A DNA stretch of 64,000 nt. Source: Margaritifera margaritifera. Taxonomy: Eukaryota > Mollusca > Bivalvia > Unionida > Margaritiferidae. Under the pieces are notes generated by a model. That model saw nothing but the letters and a program-made list of their open reading frames with translations, did no database searches and was not told the origin of the DNA. Positions 11,695-23,124 of the stretch are shown in pieces. Every line of letters begins with the position of its first letter. The first letter of the stretch is position 1. The stretch is taken from contig JAQPZY010001473.1 in the NCBI GenBank assembly GCA_029931535.1, positions 383,501-447,500 on the forward strand, read 5' to 3'. A program made the translations under genes and the position numbers.

Positions 11695-12269
11695 GTATTT
11701 TTATCAACAAAAAATGTTTAAACTACACTGAAACTTTATTCCCGCAACTGACCCCTAGGTAACCTGGTTTCCTATTCAAACTACCATAGTATTTTTGCCC
11801 CAGTAAAGTGCATTTTAATACTAATCAAACATCGTTATACTGGCCACCTCTAACAAATGTTCAGAATTGTTGCTCTCAAGAAAATGCAACTGGTATACGA
11901 CTCAAAACTAACTTGTCAGCTTGTTCATGATCACAGGCCACAGCTCACTTAAATAAGGAAGGAGTATATAGTTGAATATACCAAAGAGATTTGTGTGAAA
12001 GTTTTTTCCATGAGAGGTGAAGATTATGTATTTCATCCATAGGTCCTTTAGAAAATTTTGATTGCCAAATACATAAAAGCTGTGCTTTCTTTCCTTGTGA
12101 AATTTAAAAGTTTTTCACGTAACCTTCAATTTTACATGGAGTCCAACATTTCAGATATATTTAATTATGATGTTTATTTTGTACTTTTCTGCAGATGAAA
12201 AGAAAATCTTCAAGCTTTTCCCATTGGCACTTTATTCTGTTTTGTTTTATTTGACTCATTTGTATATTG

Positions 12270-12580
12270 TGATCATAGACCAGAAGAGCTTATGGGATGG
12301 CCTGTTGTCTGTTGTCTGTCTTCCATCCGTCCATTTGCACAACTTTGTTATAGCTATTCCTCCTAAAGTACTTGGAGAATTGCCATGAAACTTTACACAC
12401 ACATTCATCCCAAGGTCTAGTTGATCCTAAATGAAAATGGTGCTGCTCAGACATCCAAAAAGGCTGCCACAGCAGCCATCTTGAAAATCTTTTTATTGCT
12501 GCTCCTTCTGAATGGATGGTCATATCACCATAGGATTTTCACTAAAAGACTTCTTATGATGTTTGGTTGTGGGAAAGACT
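12270..12580 (+). repeat. Family A repeat, truncated copy
   Basis: It has the leader 'gaccagaagagcttatggga', then 'tcctaaatgaaaatggtgct' and 'gccacagcagccatcttgaa', ending near 'gacttcttatgatgtttggt'. The conserved tail found in the longer copies is missing. Confidence 0.65.
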
Positions 12581-12871
12581 CATCATTCTGTGGAATTCTT
12601 GTAATGAGGTACAATGGAGGGTACTACTCACCACGGGTGAAACTAGCTCAAAGTGACCTTGTTTTCTTGCTCTTGCAACTTTGCAAGTTTTTGGATTATG
12701 CCATGGTGGATTAGGCAAGGCAGAGTATTCTGCAGAATTCTTGTTAAAACATTTGTAAGTCTTAGGGATGTAAAATAATTTGATTTGTAAATACTTTCTA
12801 CACATGCAATGTTAATGTAGGATGTTAACATTTTAAATTCTTAAAATATAGATATTTTAACCAGCTCTTTA

Positions 12872-13307
12872 ATCAAGTTTATAAAAACTGGCTATGATAA
12901 TACAGTCTTTCATAGAGAATTTATGATATTGAAGTTCTTAGGTAATTTGGACCCATTTTGAGGTGTAGGAGACTTACAGTAATTACATTACTCTGCAACT
13001 TTACTTTTGGCTGTTCATTTGCAAATGTACCAAATGAAAAAAAGCACACAATAATGCAACGTCTCTTTCCTGGCACAGGTAACTAGATTATCAAGTTTAT
13101 AAAAACTGGCTATGATAATACAGTCTTTCATAGAGAATTTATGATATTGAAGTTCTTAGGTAATTTGGACCCATTTTGAGGTGTAGGAGACTTACAGTAA
13201 TTACATTACTCTGCAACTTTACTTTTGGCTGTTCATTTGCAAATGTACCAAATGAAAAAAAGCACACAATAATGCAACGTCTCTTTCCTGGCACAGGTAA
13301 CTAGATT
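12872..13307. repeat. Perfect 218-bp tandem duplication
   Basis: Bases 12872-13089 and 13090-13307 read identically by eye, both running from 'atcaagtttataaaaactgg' to 'ggcacaggtaactagatt'. It lies 87 bp upstream of exon 7. Identity of 218 bases in an otherwise decayed intron means a very recent duplication or an assembly artefact. Confidence 0.9.
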
Positions 13308-13394
13308 ACAGCTTATTCCATGCTGCAATTCTCATCTCTGAATGAGATTAGTTCAGATGTAGTACTAAATTGCATTTAACTTTTCTTTACACAG

Positions 13395-13570
13395 GGTGCA
13401 ATGTACATATGACAGCCAATTATGGGATGTTCTTTTCCCCTGGATATGCAATGGTGAATTATGCAAATGGCCAAACCTGTACCTGGACCATTCAGACTTC
13501 ACCAGAGTTGCCGATCCTTGTTTACTTTGAAGATGGAGTTGAAATTGAAGATGATCGGGATATTTTACAG
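13395..13570 (+). CDS. Exon 7: CUB-like domain 3, N-terminal half
   Basis: It lies between tttacacag and gtaggt, phase 1 to phase 0, 176 bp. It reads GCNVHMTANYGMFFSPGYAM, then NGQTCTWTIQTSPELPILVY and a short acidic segment EDGVEIEDDRDILQ. The first cysteine, the G-x-F-x-S-P-G-Y and the T-C-T-W-T-I segment are canonical CUB features. The C1-C2 pair is present. Compared with CUB domains 1 and 2 this phase-0 intron falls about 15 residues later in the fold. Confidence 0.85.
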
Positions 13571-14216
13571 GTAGGTTCAATTCTAATAGGAAGGATGTTT
13601 ATTTAGTTAGTGATAGCATCATTTAAAGATGCGTTATTTTGCACTATAGGAGAAATTACATGGATATTACACCCCCTATACTGCAGATATTTTTACCAAG
13701 ATGGGAGGTTACAATGGCATTAAGTAAATATGCAATTATTTAAAAATCTTTGGTAGAATTAGGAAATACAGAATTGTGTTGGTCTTGTTCCATGCATCTT
13801 CACATATATGATATTAACTTTGGCAAATGGTGCTAAAGAAGAGAATAATTTGATGACAGTTTTGCCAAGCCCCACGTGTCTATTATGGGTGCCAGTTTAT
13901 TATTATTTGAAGTTTCCAGTGTATTGCTAACCAGTCAAATTGATTACAAGGTCTTATATGCTGTTGTGTTGTTTTGTGTCCTCTGTATTTATTTTACTTG
14001 TTATCAGTCCCACATCATATCCCAGAATGTTTAATTTTATTTTTTGTCAACATGGTTATTACTTGCAGTTGCACCAGTGGATCCTAATCAAACTTTGCAC
14101 AGATGTTTTTAATGCATAATTGAGATCCCAAACAGTTGGCTGACCAAGAGTCTTATGGATGATTTCAAAGAAGAAGCTTGTATCACAGACAAAATGAGAT
14201 AATGTCTTTTTTTCAG

Positions 14217-14394
14217 GTATTTACCAATGCAACAAATGAAGCCAGTGGTGTGGCAGAACATGGGTCTAATACAGGGTTCAGGACCAGTGAACTGCAGCAT
14301 CGGAAATTTGTCGCCAGCAATGGAAAAGTTCTCATCAAGTTTATAACAAGTCCAATTACCAACAAAAAGGGATTCAGGGCCTATTATTCCCAAG
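14217..14394 (+). CDS. Exon 8: CUB-like domain 3, C-terminal half
   Basis: It follows tttttcag and precedes gtagga, phase 0 to phase 1, 178 bp. It begins VFTNATNEASGVAEHGSNTG and ends KVLIKFITSPITNKKGFRAY YSQ. The KFITSxxxxKKGFRAYY end is the conserved C-terminal CUB strand. The C3-C4 cysteines are absent. It joins the first sushi exon through an Asp codon. Confidence 0.85.
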
Positions 14395-14931
14395 GTAGGA
14401 ATAATAAAATAATTAGAGACCTGACAAGATGAAAAGAATCAAGATTAACTCTTGTGATCTGCAATATGTCCCAATAAATTAAAGGGCATTGTTGACATTC
14501 TTCTGTGGCTAATTTTGCAGAATTTTTGAATTTTGCTAGAATAGATTCCTTTAATCTTTTATTTTCTGAGAAACATCATATGACTCCATTTAGATGGTAT
14601 GTAAAATGTCTTTTGAATGCTTGATGCTCAGATTTTTGTCAGTGGTGGAATTTTTGTTTTGGTGTACAGTCTTTTAAGACTTAATGAGTTAGTAACAAAA
14701 AGATATAATTCACAAGTGTTAAATTTAGGTTAAGTGTAAGAGACATCAACTTTGCCTCAGTATGATGCATATTGAAGTAACTGCAGAATAAAAAATAACT
14801 CATTCATATATATAAATTTTGCTTATCAACGATTAGAAAAAAATTACTTAAATTTTAAAATATGAAAATTCACTGAATTTTAATGATGTTAAATGCCACA
14901 GTTAATAGGGTGTTATGTTTGTCTATTACAG
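14395..14931. other. Intron without recognised feature
   Basis: A plain AT-rich intron of 537 bp between CUB 3 and the first sushi exon; nothing else was seen. Confidence 0.5.
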
Positions 14932-15147
14932 ATTGTCTTGACCCACAATTCAGCAATGGCACTTTAGTCACACCAGCTGTCAGTAACTACCCACCAGGAT
15001 CAACCCACCGGTACACTGATTTAGTTGATGTGAAGTGTACAGCTGGATACAGGTTCTACCAGGAATCTTTACCTGATCAGACAACTGTCAGACTGGAATG
15101 CCTCTACAAAGGCGTATTTGACCAGCATCAAATTCCCAACTGTCGGC
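14932..15147 (+). CDS. Exon 9: sushi/CCP domain 1
   Basis: The exon is 216 bp, phase 1 to phase 1, between attacag and gtgagt. It shows the four sushi cysteines in order: DCLDPQFSNGTL, VDVKCTAGYRF, RLECLYKG and IPNCR. The FSNGTL and CxAGY motifs are typical. The tryptophan usually found before the last cysteine is missing. It is slightly long for a CCP module, with an insertion in the first loop. Confidence 0.85.
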
Positions 15148-15964
15148 GTGAGTCCTTTTTAAGTTCACATGGATATGTACAATAAAAATAACCACTGTAG
15201 ACAGATGATATTTTCTTTCTGGAAAAAAAAAAATTTGTTTAAAAGGCAGATACAATCCATAGAAAACTTGTTTCACCAGACTAATATCAGCATTTGTACT
15301 AACCAAAATTTGATGATTATATCATAACCCTATATTTTATGAATGGGATTCACATTACTTGATATTTATGGGAAACTGGGGCTTGCTTCATTATAATTCT
15401 TATAAATATTTTTGTGGTTTGCTTTTGCAGTTGACTAATTCTCTCATTTCCATATTTATCATCCATTTCCTTTGTATCTTTTTAGCATTACGGACATTCT
15501 TGCAGATATACAACAGCCAGATACTTTTTTTAATGCATGAGCAAAACAAAATACCTTACTCCAACTTACATGAAATCTTTTTTTGCCAGTCTTGCTGAGG
15601 ATTTTAAAACAGCAGTAAATCATATATGTCAGGTGAACAGTTTATCATAAAATGCCTTCTGTACGAGAAGAATATAAAGAAATAAGAATAATTCCATGTA
15701 CATCATAATCTTTTTTCCTCAAACATAGTTGACTTGAACACACATTATCGCTTTAACACCCATCTGACTGACTCTAAGTTTATAAAAACTTTTTGAAATG
15801 AAATAGGGATCTGTCACACTGATTAACTCAGTTCCTTGGAAATTAAAGTTAAGGTTCTACTTTATATAAAGATTTAAGTTTTTGTATACTTTATATCCCT
15901 TAGTGAGGTTACCTTTTGCATATTTTTTATTTTTATTTTCTGTGTCTTGTTCTTTTGATTACAG
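15148..15964. other. Intron without recognised feature
   Basis: AT-rich intron. A 79-codon open frame at 15359-15598 is hydrophobic but has no splice or domain support. Confidence 0.5.
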
Positions 15965-16135
15965 CATACTACTGTGGAGAGCCGCCAGCTGTTAAATTTG
16001 GTTACATCGTAGGAATCGATGGTGTCACTTTCAGATCCAAAGCTAACTACTCTTGCTACCCTGGTTACTCATTCCAGAATAAATCCCAGATTACATGTCA
16101 GGATGGTGGATGGGAAACTGCTCCAATCTGTGTTG
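15965..16135 (+). CDS. Exon 10: sushi/CCP domain 2 (GC donor)
   Basis: The exon follows gattacag and is 171 bp, phase 1 to phase 1. It encodes YYCGEPPAVKFGYIVG, ANYSCYPGYSF, ITCQDGGW and APICV: four cysteines and the conserved Trp. The donor reads ttg|gcaagt, a GC-AG intron start with the strong downstream context normal for such sites. Using it keeps the phase that every other module boundary uses; no GT donor nearby would. Confidence 0.85.
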
Positions 16136-16424
16136 GCAAGTACAACATTAAATACCAACAATCAGTACAAAACTGATGGCAGAAATTAATTTTACATGTC
16201 TTACTGCGATTTACAAGTTTTCTTAGCTGTGGAAAAAAAAATCACTGTGCAATTTTACAAACTTGAGTGATGTCTGTATAGTTGACTATTTCAGTGTATG
16301 TTTTTTCATGTATTGAAATATTAAGCACAAAGCCCTATACAGTCTTGCAAAGCATATTATTCATGATATAAACTTAACAATCTTAAAGGCAGAACTGATT
16401 ATTGGGTAAAGAAAAGAAATGTTA

Positions 16425-16940
16425 TGGTCATCATCTGAAGATATGCATGTCAACAAATCACTCTGTTTCTGCAGTTTTTATTAGAGTTATTGCCCTTTTT
16501 GATTTGGTGCTGGATGTAGTGTATGACAGAATATTGTGAATGCAACTAGTCTTAAGATTTTCATTTGATCGCCATGAAAATTTGTACATGTTATGGTCAT
16601 CAACTGAAGATGCAGATTTCAACAAATCACTTTGCTGTCCTAGTTATTTCCCTTTTTGGCCTGTGGTTGAATGCAGTGCAAGACAGAATCTTGTGGACAC
16701 AACTTGCCTTGTAGTTATTTATGGATTGCTATGAAACTTCATAAATATTATGGTTATCATCTAAGGATGCACAGATTTACACTTTGTTAGAGTTCTTGCC
16801 TTTGCAAGACAGAATCTAATGAACACAACTTGTCTTGCAGTTTTATTTTTAGGAATTGCTATGAATAGTGGTACATATTATGGTCATCTAATAAAGATGC
16901 GCAGATTGACACTTTGTTAGAGTTGTTGCCTTTTAAGGTC
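16425..16940 (+). repeat. Tandem repeat, degenerate units of ~160-180 bp
   Basis: About three units share 'ttatggtcatcannngaaga', 'gcnnatttcaacaaatcact', 'gtgnaagacagaat' and 'cacaacttgncttg'. The later units are shortened. It abuts the 2.6-kb block that follows. Confidence 0.55.
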
Positions 16941-16959
16941 ACTTATGAAGTAGAGGTAA

Positions 16960-17490
16960 GCTAGTATTGCCCCTGGCATCCGCATCAGCACAGATAAAAG
17001 CATATACATATGTACACCCTCATCTAATGTCCACTATTCTTTCTTCCTAGGTCCTAGACAACAGTTTGTAGTGAGTTTCATAGCACCTGCCCCCAGGGGA
17101 GGGGGCTGGAGGGCTCAATGTGTTCTTACATGTATATTAGTTTAAGTTTTTACATTTAGCTCAGGTATTTTGCACACTGTGTCAGTACTGTTATATCTGA
17201 AATCATGAAATTTGATGAGGGGATGCATCTTGATGAATGCTACACCCTCATCACAAACATAGGTCACTGTAACCTATATTTCGTGTTTCACAGACCTTGG
17301 TTAAATTTTGTGTTTAAAGTTTATTTCTGAAGCTCTGTTACTGCTAGAATCATCAAACTAGATGATGGTATGCATCTCTTAGCACCATACCTTTACCACA
17401 AAAGAATGCCACTGTGAACCACATTTCACATTTTACTGGTTCAAGTTAAGTTTTTGCATTTAGCTCGTGATTAAATAGATTTTTGCACCT

Positions 17491-17542
<52 letters not shown>

Positions 17543-17841
17543 ATATCTAGATTCATGAAACTTGGTGAGTGAATGCATTTTAATGAGTACTACACTCTCA
17601 TCACAAAAGCGTCACTGTGACCTATATTTAATGCTTTCACTGACTTTGGTTAAATGTCATGTTTTAAGTTTATTTTTCAAGTTCATTCATGCTAGAATCA
17701 TCAGACTAGTTGATTGTATGCATCTCTATTAGTACCACATCCTTACCACAAAAGAATGTCACTGTGACCTATATTTCACATTTTACTGGCCTAGGTAAAG
17801 TTTGTGCATTTAGTTCATGACCGAATAGGTTTTTAGCAAGC

Positions 17842-17918
<77 letters not shown>

Positions 17919-19580
17919 CAAAATTGATAACATTGCAAATACAAAACAGTTTCCCAACATTTTAAGCTAAACAAAAAACTCTTTGTCAGGGGAAGAAACA
18001 ACTTGCATCCACACAAACGCGTAACACAAAAGCCAAGATTCATAAAAGTTGGTGAGGGGATGCATCTTGATGAGTACTACACACTCATCACAGAAGTATG
18101 TCGCTGTAAAGTGTATTTTATGCTTCACTAACTTTGGTAACATTTTGTGTTTAAAGTTTATTTCTCAAGCTTTGTTTATGTTAGAATCATCAAAGTAGAT
18201 GATTGTGTGCATCTCTGTTAGTACCACACCCTTGCCACAAAATAATATCACTTGCACCTAAATTATTTTTTTTTACTGGCTTAGGTAATGTTTTTGCATT
18301 TAGCTCATAACCAGATTTTTAAAAGCACCTTGTATACATACTATACCTTCATCACAAAGTAGGTCATGTGACCCATATTCCATTCTTCACTGCCTTGGGT
18401 TCAGTCTCAAGCACTGTTCATGCCAGAATCATCATACTAGGTGATTGTATGCATCCCTATTAGTACCACACCCATACAACAAAAGATGGTCATTGTGACC
18501 TACATTTAACGGTTTGATGCTTTTGCTGTTCATGCTTTAATTATTACTTAAAACAAGGTGATTATATATATCTCTCAGTACTACACCCATCCGATATAGG
18601 TCACTGTGATCTATATTTCACATTTTATTAGCTCAGGTTGTTGCATTTAGCTTATGACCACATAGGTTTTTGGCATACTCTGTACATATTATCCTATATA
18701 GAGTCATACAAATTGGGGATGCATCTTGACAATTGCTACTCATTTTAGTTGTTTTTCATTATCAACCATATTTTGCACTTCACTGACTTGGGTTAAATTT
18801 TTGTTTGATGTTCATTTCTCAGGCACTGTTCATGCTAGAATTGTGAAATTGATGATGATATGCTTCTCTATTATTACCACACTCTTACAACAAAAGAGGC
18901 TCATTACGACCTATATTTATTCTTTAACTGGATTTGGTTAAGTTTTTGCATTTAGTTCATGACCACATGAGTTTTTGGCATGTTATATGCATACTATTCT
19001 ACTTGCAATAATGAAACTTGGTGAGTGGATGCATCTTGGTAAGTTTGACATTCTTTTTGCCAAACTAGGTCTCTGTGACCAATATTTCATGCTCTCTGAC
19101 TTTCTTAAAATTTTGTGTTAAAAGTTCATTTCTTGGGTGCTGTTGATGTTCCAATCATGAAACTTGATAGTTGGAGATGCATCTCTACTGGCTACTGTGA
19201 CCTCCAAATTATGCTTTACTAACTTGGGTTAAGTGTTTGTGTTTATGATCACATTGATTCATCTATGTTAGACATATATATGTCATAGCCTACTCAGAAG
19301 GGTGTTTCTGACCAGGGCAGTTGGAAGGAGGAATAAATATGTTTATTTAATGGCAAACTTTCCATATTAAAGACTGTTACCCTCAGCAGGTTAACTGTAT
19401 TAAGTGTGAATGAGTATAGGAATTGGTGAGTGGACTGCATGCTGCATGCTTTTCATGTGAGGCTTCTCTTGCAGTGTTTAATCAAGGTAATTATTGATGC
19501 ATTAGCTATGTACTGCTGGCTGTCACTCTAAGCTTATTCAAAGTCTGTGATTTTGACCCAATAAAACTGGCTTCCAGGGG
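16960..19580 (+). repeat. 2.6-kb repeat block C, copy 1 (internal ~330-bp tandem units)
   Basis: It begins near 'gcacagataaaagcatatac' and ends near 'ctggcttccagggg'. Inside are repeated units with 'gtcactgtgacctatatttc', 'gtgagtggatgcatcttgat', 'ctagaatcatcaaactagat' and 'gttagtaccacacccttacc'. A unique right end contains 'cctactcagaagg' and 'gaataaatatgtttatt'. A colinear second copy lies at 53240-56215. There is no long coding frame. TA and GA microsatellites (17494-17540 and 17844-17916) occur at the 'gcaccctgtatatata' position of the unit. Confidence 0.75.
17844..17916. repeat. (TA)n-(GA)n compound microsatellite
   Basis: About 11 TA steps are followed directly by about 25 AG/GA steps. 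It sits inside block C, where the normal unit has a short 'tatatata' run. Confidence 0.95.
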
Positions 19581-19639
19581 TAGACAATAATAATAGAAGA
19601 TTTAAAGAACTGTGATTTAAAAAAATATGAATACAAAAA

Positions 19640-21560
19640 CAACATTAATCCCAAACTACTTTGAAGATTGCCAAGAAACTACACACACACATGCATCCAA
19701 GGTCTAGTTGGTCCTATATGAAAATGGTGCTATTCAGACATCCAATATGGCCACCACAGCAGCCATCTTGAAAATATTGTTATCACAACTCCTAGGTGGA
19801 TGGTCATATCAACATGGGCATTCACTGAAAGACTTCTTATGATGTCTAGTTGGTCCTAAATGAAAATAGTGCAGATCTGACATCCAGTATGGCCACCACA
19901 GCAGCTGTCTTGAAAATCATGTTATCGCTACTCCTCCTGAATGGAAAGTCATATTGACATTCGGTTTTCACCAGAAGACTTCTTATGATGTCTTGTTGGT
20001 TCTAAATGAAAATAGTTCCACATGGACTTCTAATATGGCTGCCACAGTGGTCATCTTGAAAAGCTTATCAGCACTCCTACTGAATGTGTGGTCATATCAA
20101 CATGGGGGGTGTGTGTCCCACTAAAACACTTCTTATGATGACTAGTTGAGTCTAAATGAAAATGGTGATGATCTGATCTGACATCCAATATGGCCACCAT
20201 GGCAGCCATTATGAAAATCTTATTATGGCATCTCCTGAATGGAAAATCATATTGACATGTGGTTTTCATGAGAAGACTTCTTATGATGTCTATTGGTTCC
20301 TAAATGAAAATGGTGAGTCCAGAACATCTATTAAAAATCTTTCTATCAATACTTCACCGGAATAAACGGTCATATCAACATGGGGTTTTCACTAAAAGAC
20401 TTCTTATGATGTCTGGTTGCTCCTGAATGAAAATGGTGCAGATCTGATGAGCAATATGGCCACCATGGCAGCCGTCTTTAAAATCTAGTTATCGTTACTC
20501 CTCCAGAATGGAAAGGATATCAACATGGGCTTTCACCGGAAGACTTCTTATGATTTCTAGCTGGTCCTAAATGAAAATGGTTCTGCTTGGACATCCAAGA
20601 AAATCTTGTTATTGCTTCTCCTCCAGAATGGATGGGCATATCAACTTGGCAGTTTCATGAAATACCATTTCTGATGTCTAGTTGGTTCTAAATGAAATGG
20701 TGCTGATCTGATGTCTAATATGGCTGCCATGACTGTTGTTTTGAAAATTTTGTTATCTCTACTCCTCCTGAATGGAAAGTCTTACTGGCATGGTGTTTTC
20801 ACCAGAAGAATTCTTATGATGCCTAGTTGGTCCTAAATGAAACTGCTGCCTAGACATCCAATATGACCACCACAGCAGCCATCTTGTAAATCTTTTTATC
20901 TCTACTCCACCTGAATGGATGGTCATATCAACATGGGGTTTTCACTGAAAGACTTCTTATGATGTCTAGTTGATCTTAAGTAAAGATTGGGCTGATCTGA
21001 TATCCAATATGGCTGCCAGCAACCATCTTGAAAAATTCGTTACTTCTGGATGGAAAGTCATATAACATTGGGTTTTCACCAGAAGACTTCTTATGATGTC
21101 ATAGTTGGTAGTAAATGAAAATGGTGCTGATCTGACATCCAGTATGGCCACCATAGCAGTCATCTTGAAAATCTTGTTATTGCTCCTCCTCCTAAATGGA
21201 AAGTCATATCGACATGAGTTTTCACTGTAAGACTTATTTTGATATTTTGTTGGTCCTGAATGAAAATAGTTCTGATCTGACTGCAAATGAACATATTGAA
21301 AATCTTGTCACTAATTCTCCTGAATGCATCATCATATCAACATGGGGTTTTCACCAAAAGTCTTCTAATTGTATCTAGTTTGTCCTAGATGAAAATGGTG
21401 CCAATCTTACAGCCAATATCGTTGCCACAGTGGCTAATTTAAAAATCTTATTGTAGAAGAATATCAGAGATGGTTTCAACGTTCCACAGTTAAAAAGAAG
21501 AATTCATGGAAACTCTTTTTCAGCAGTAGAGCATAAGTTCCTTTGAGGGACTCTTGTTAT
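19640..21560 (+). repeat. Family A repeat, longest array
   Basis: Some ten to twelve degenerate units carry 'gacttcttatgatgtctagt', 'tggtcctaaatgaaaatggt', 'atccaatatggccaccacag' and 'tcatatcaacatggggtttt'. The array ends in the family tail 'agagatggtttcaacgttcc' and 'ggaaactctttt'. The leader motif is not present at the left end. Several minus-strand open frames here are repeat shadows. Confidence 0.75.
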
Positions 21561-21966
21561 TCTTATTCATTACCCAATTTATATTCCATAAAAAGAAAGA
21601 TGGATAGATGGCTGGTTGGATGGATCGACCAATGTAAAGACTTGTATGCAGATAAGACATACACACTACATTACCTTTGTACCTATCTGTTTGCCATAAA
21701 CGACAAAGTGTCTGTGTCTTTTTACTATTGTGTCAGATCATAACAGTTTTACATGGACTTAACAAAAACAATAACCATGACTTGACATTGATTGTAAGTC
21801 ATCATGTGAGTGCTGCCATATGACATATCTCTTGTCAGTTTTGTCAGTCTTCTCTTACTTTTACAACACCCATTTATTTCCCGTTTATTTTCCTTCTGCT
21901 TAGAGCCGAGATCCATGTCCTGGTATTAATCACAAGTAATTTCATATGATTAATTGCTGTTTGCAG

Positions 21967-22152
21967 CTGCCAAGTGCACAGTGCGGCCACTTAATATTGC
22001 CAACGGTAATGGAACTCTGAGGCAGGGAGACGGCACCTCTGTGGGGACCATCATTGACTATGAATGTAATGCAGGCTACCAGGTTCAGGGGCCCCCCATA
22101 CTGTTCTGTGGATCAAATGGAAATTGGTCAAGTGCTACACCCACATGTGTCA
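21967..22152 (+). CDS. Exon 11: sushi/CCP domain 3
   Basis: The exon is 186 bp between tttgcag and gtaagt, phase 1 to phase 1. It reads KCTVRPLNIANGNGTL, IDYECNAGYQV, ILFCGSNGNWSS and TPTCV. Four cysteines, the IANG motif, C-x-A-G-Y and W are all canonical. It is the cleanest sushi module of the first group. Confidence 0.9.
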
Positions 22153-22686
22153 GTAAGTAGAGATTTTAATTTTGAAGTAATTAATGTTCTTAATGTTTTG
22201 TGTAAGTATATTTTTTAAATCAAACTTTTGACTTGAGGGAAAGTAGTCACATTTTCTATGGACAGGAAAGGTATTAGGCTGAGACACTTCTTATGGGATA
22301 ATGAAAAGTTTTCAGTTGGGAATTTCCAGCTTTATTGTGTGATGGACATTTTTCATTTCTTTTTCAGACCATCATTGCTGTTAATAGTGAAAGTTATCGC
22401 TTGAATATGGAAATATAGATTTTCTTTGTTTAGATGACCTGATATGTTGTGATAATGCTTTATCTAACAAATATTATTTTAAAAAATTAATTAAATAGAG
22501 AGAAAATTGTAAAACAGAGAGTATATCATATGGTTTTAAATTGGAAACTTTATTTTACCATTTGCAAATGCATGTAAACTGAAGTTTGTTACTGAAATAA
22601 ATCTTAAATCTGAAGATAAATTTTGGTAAAAAAAAGATATGTTGGGCTCTTTTAATGTAAATTAAAAAGTGCTTTTATGACTTCAG

Positions 22687-22854
22687 AACTGCACTGTCCA
22701 CTTCCGAGGGTCAAGAATGGTAACTTCACTGTTACATCACACCCTCTGCTGGGAGAAACAAGAACATTGCAGTGTGATTCTGGATACAGGGCAAATATGA
22801 CCACCTTCATCTGTCGAGAAAATCAGACTCTAAATGCTGTTCCTGTTTGTCAAA
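22687..22854 (+). CDS. Exon 12: sushi/CCP domain 4
   Basis: The exon is 168 bp between acttcag and gtgagt, phase 1 to phase 1. It reads LHCPLPRVKNGNFTV, LQCDSGYRANMTTFICRE and VPVCQ. Four cysteines and the V-x-NG motif are present and the late Trp is replaced (NQTLNAVPVC). The open frame continues far into the intron, but the donor and module end place the exon border here. Confidence 0.85.
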
Positions 22855-23124
22855 GTGAGTTTCTGTCCCACTTTGTGCTTCAGAAGATAAGTTCTGTTTT
22901 TCCAACGAATATTGTTAGGTGTCTGAGAGGCAAACAAAGCACCCCAATCCTAATGTTTATTAGTCATTTAAATGTCCATGCAGGAGGTGGAATCAGAGAT
23001 ACCAACCATTATAGATTTTGCAGAAATATTACAGATTTTAAAAAAAGTTCCTCATTCCAAATCATATCAATGAAATTCCTGAAAATGAAAATCATTGAAC
23101 AAGAATTTTCTATGTGGACACAAG

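Noticed and set aside
17810..18043. Minus-strand frame with S-L-S-L repeats
   Set aside because: Translation of the GA/TA microsatellite.
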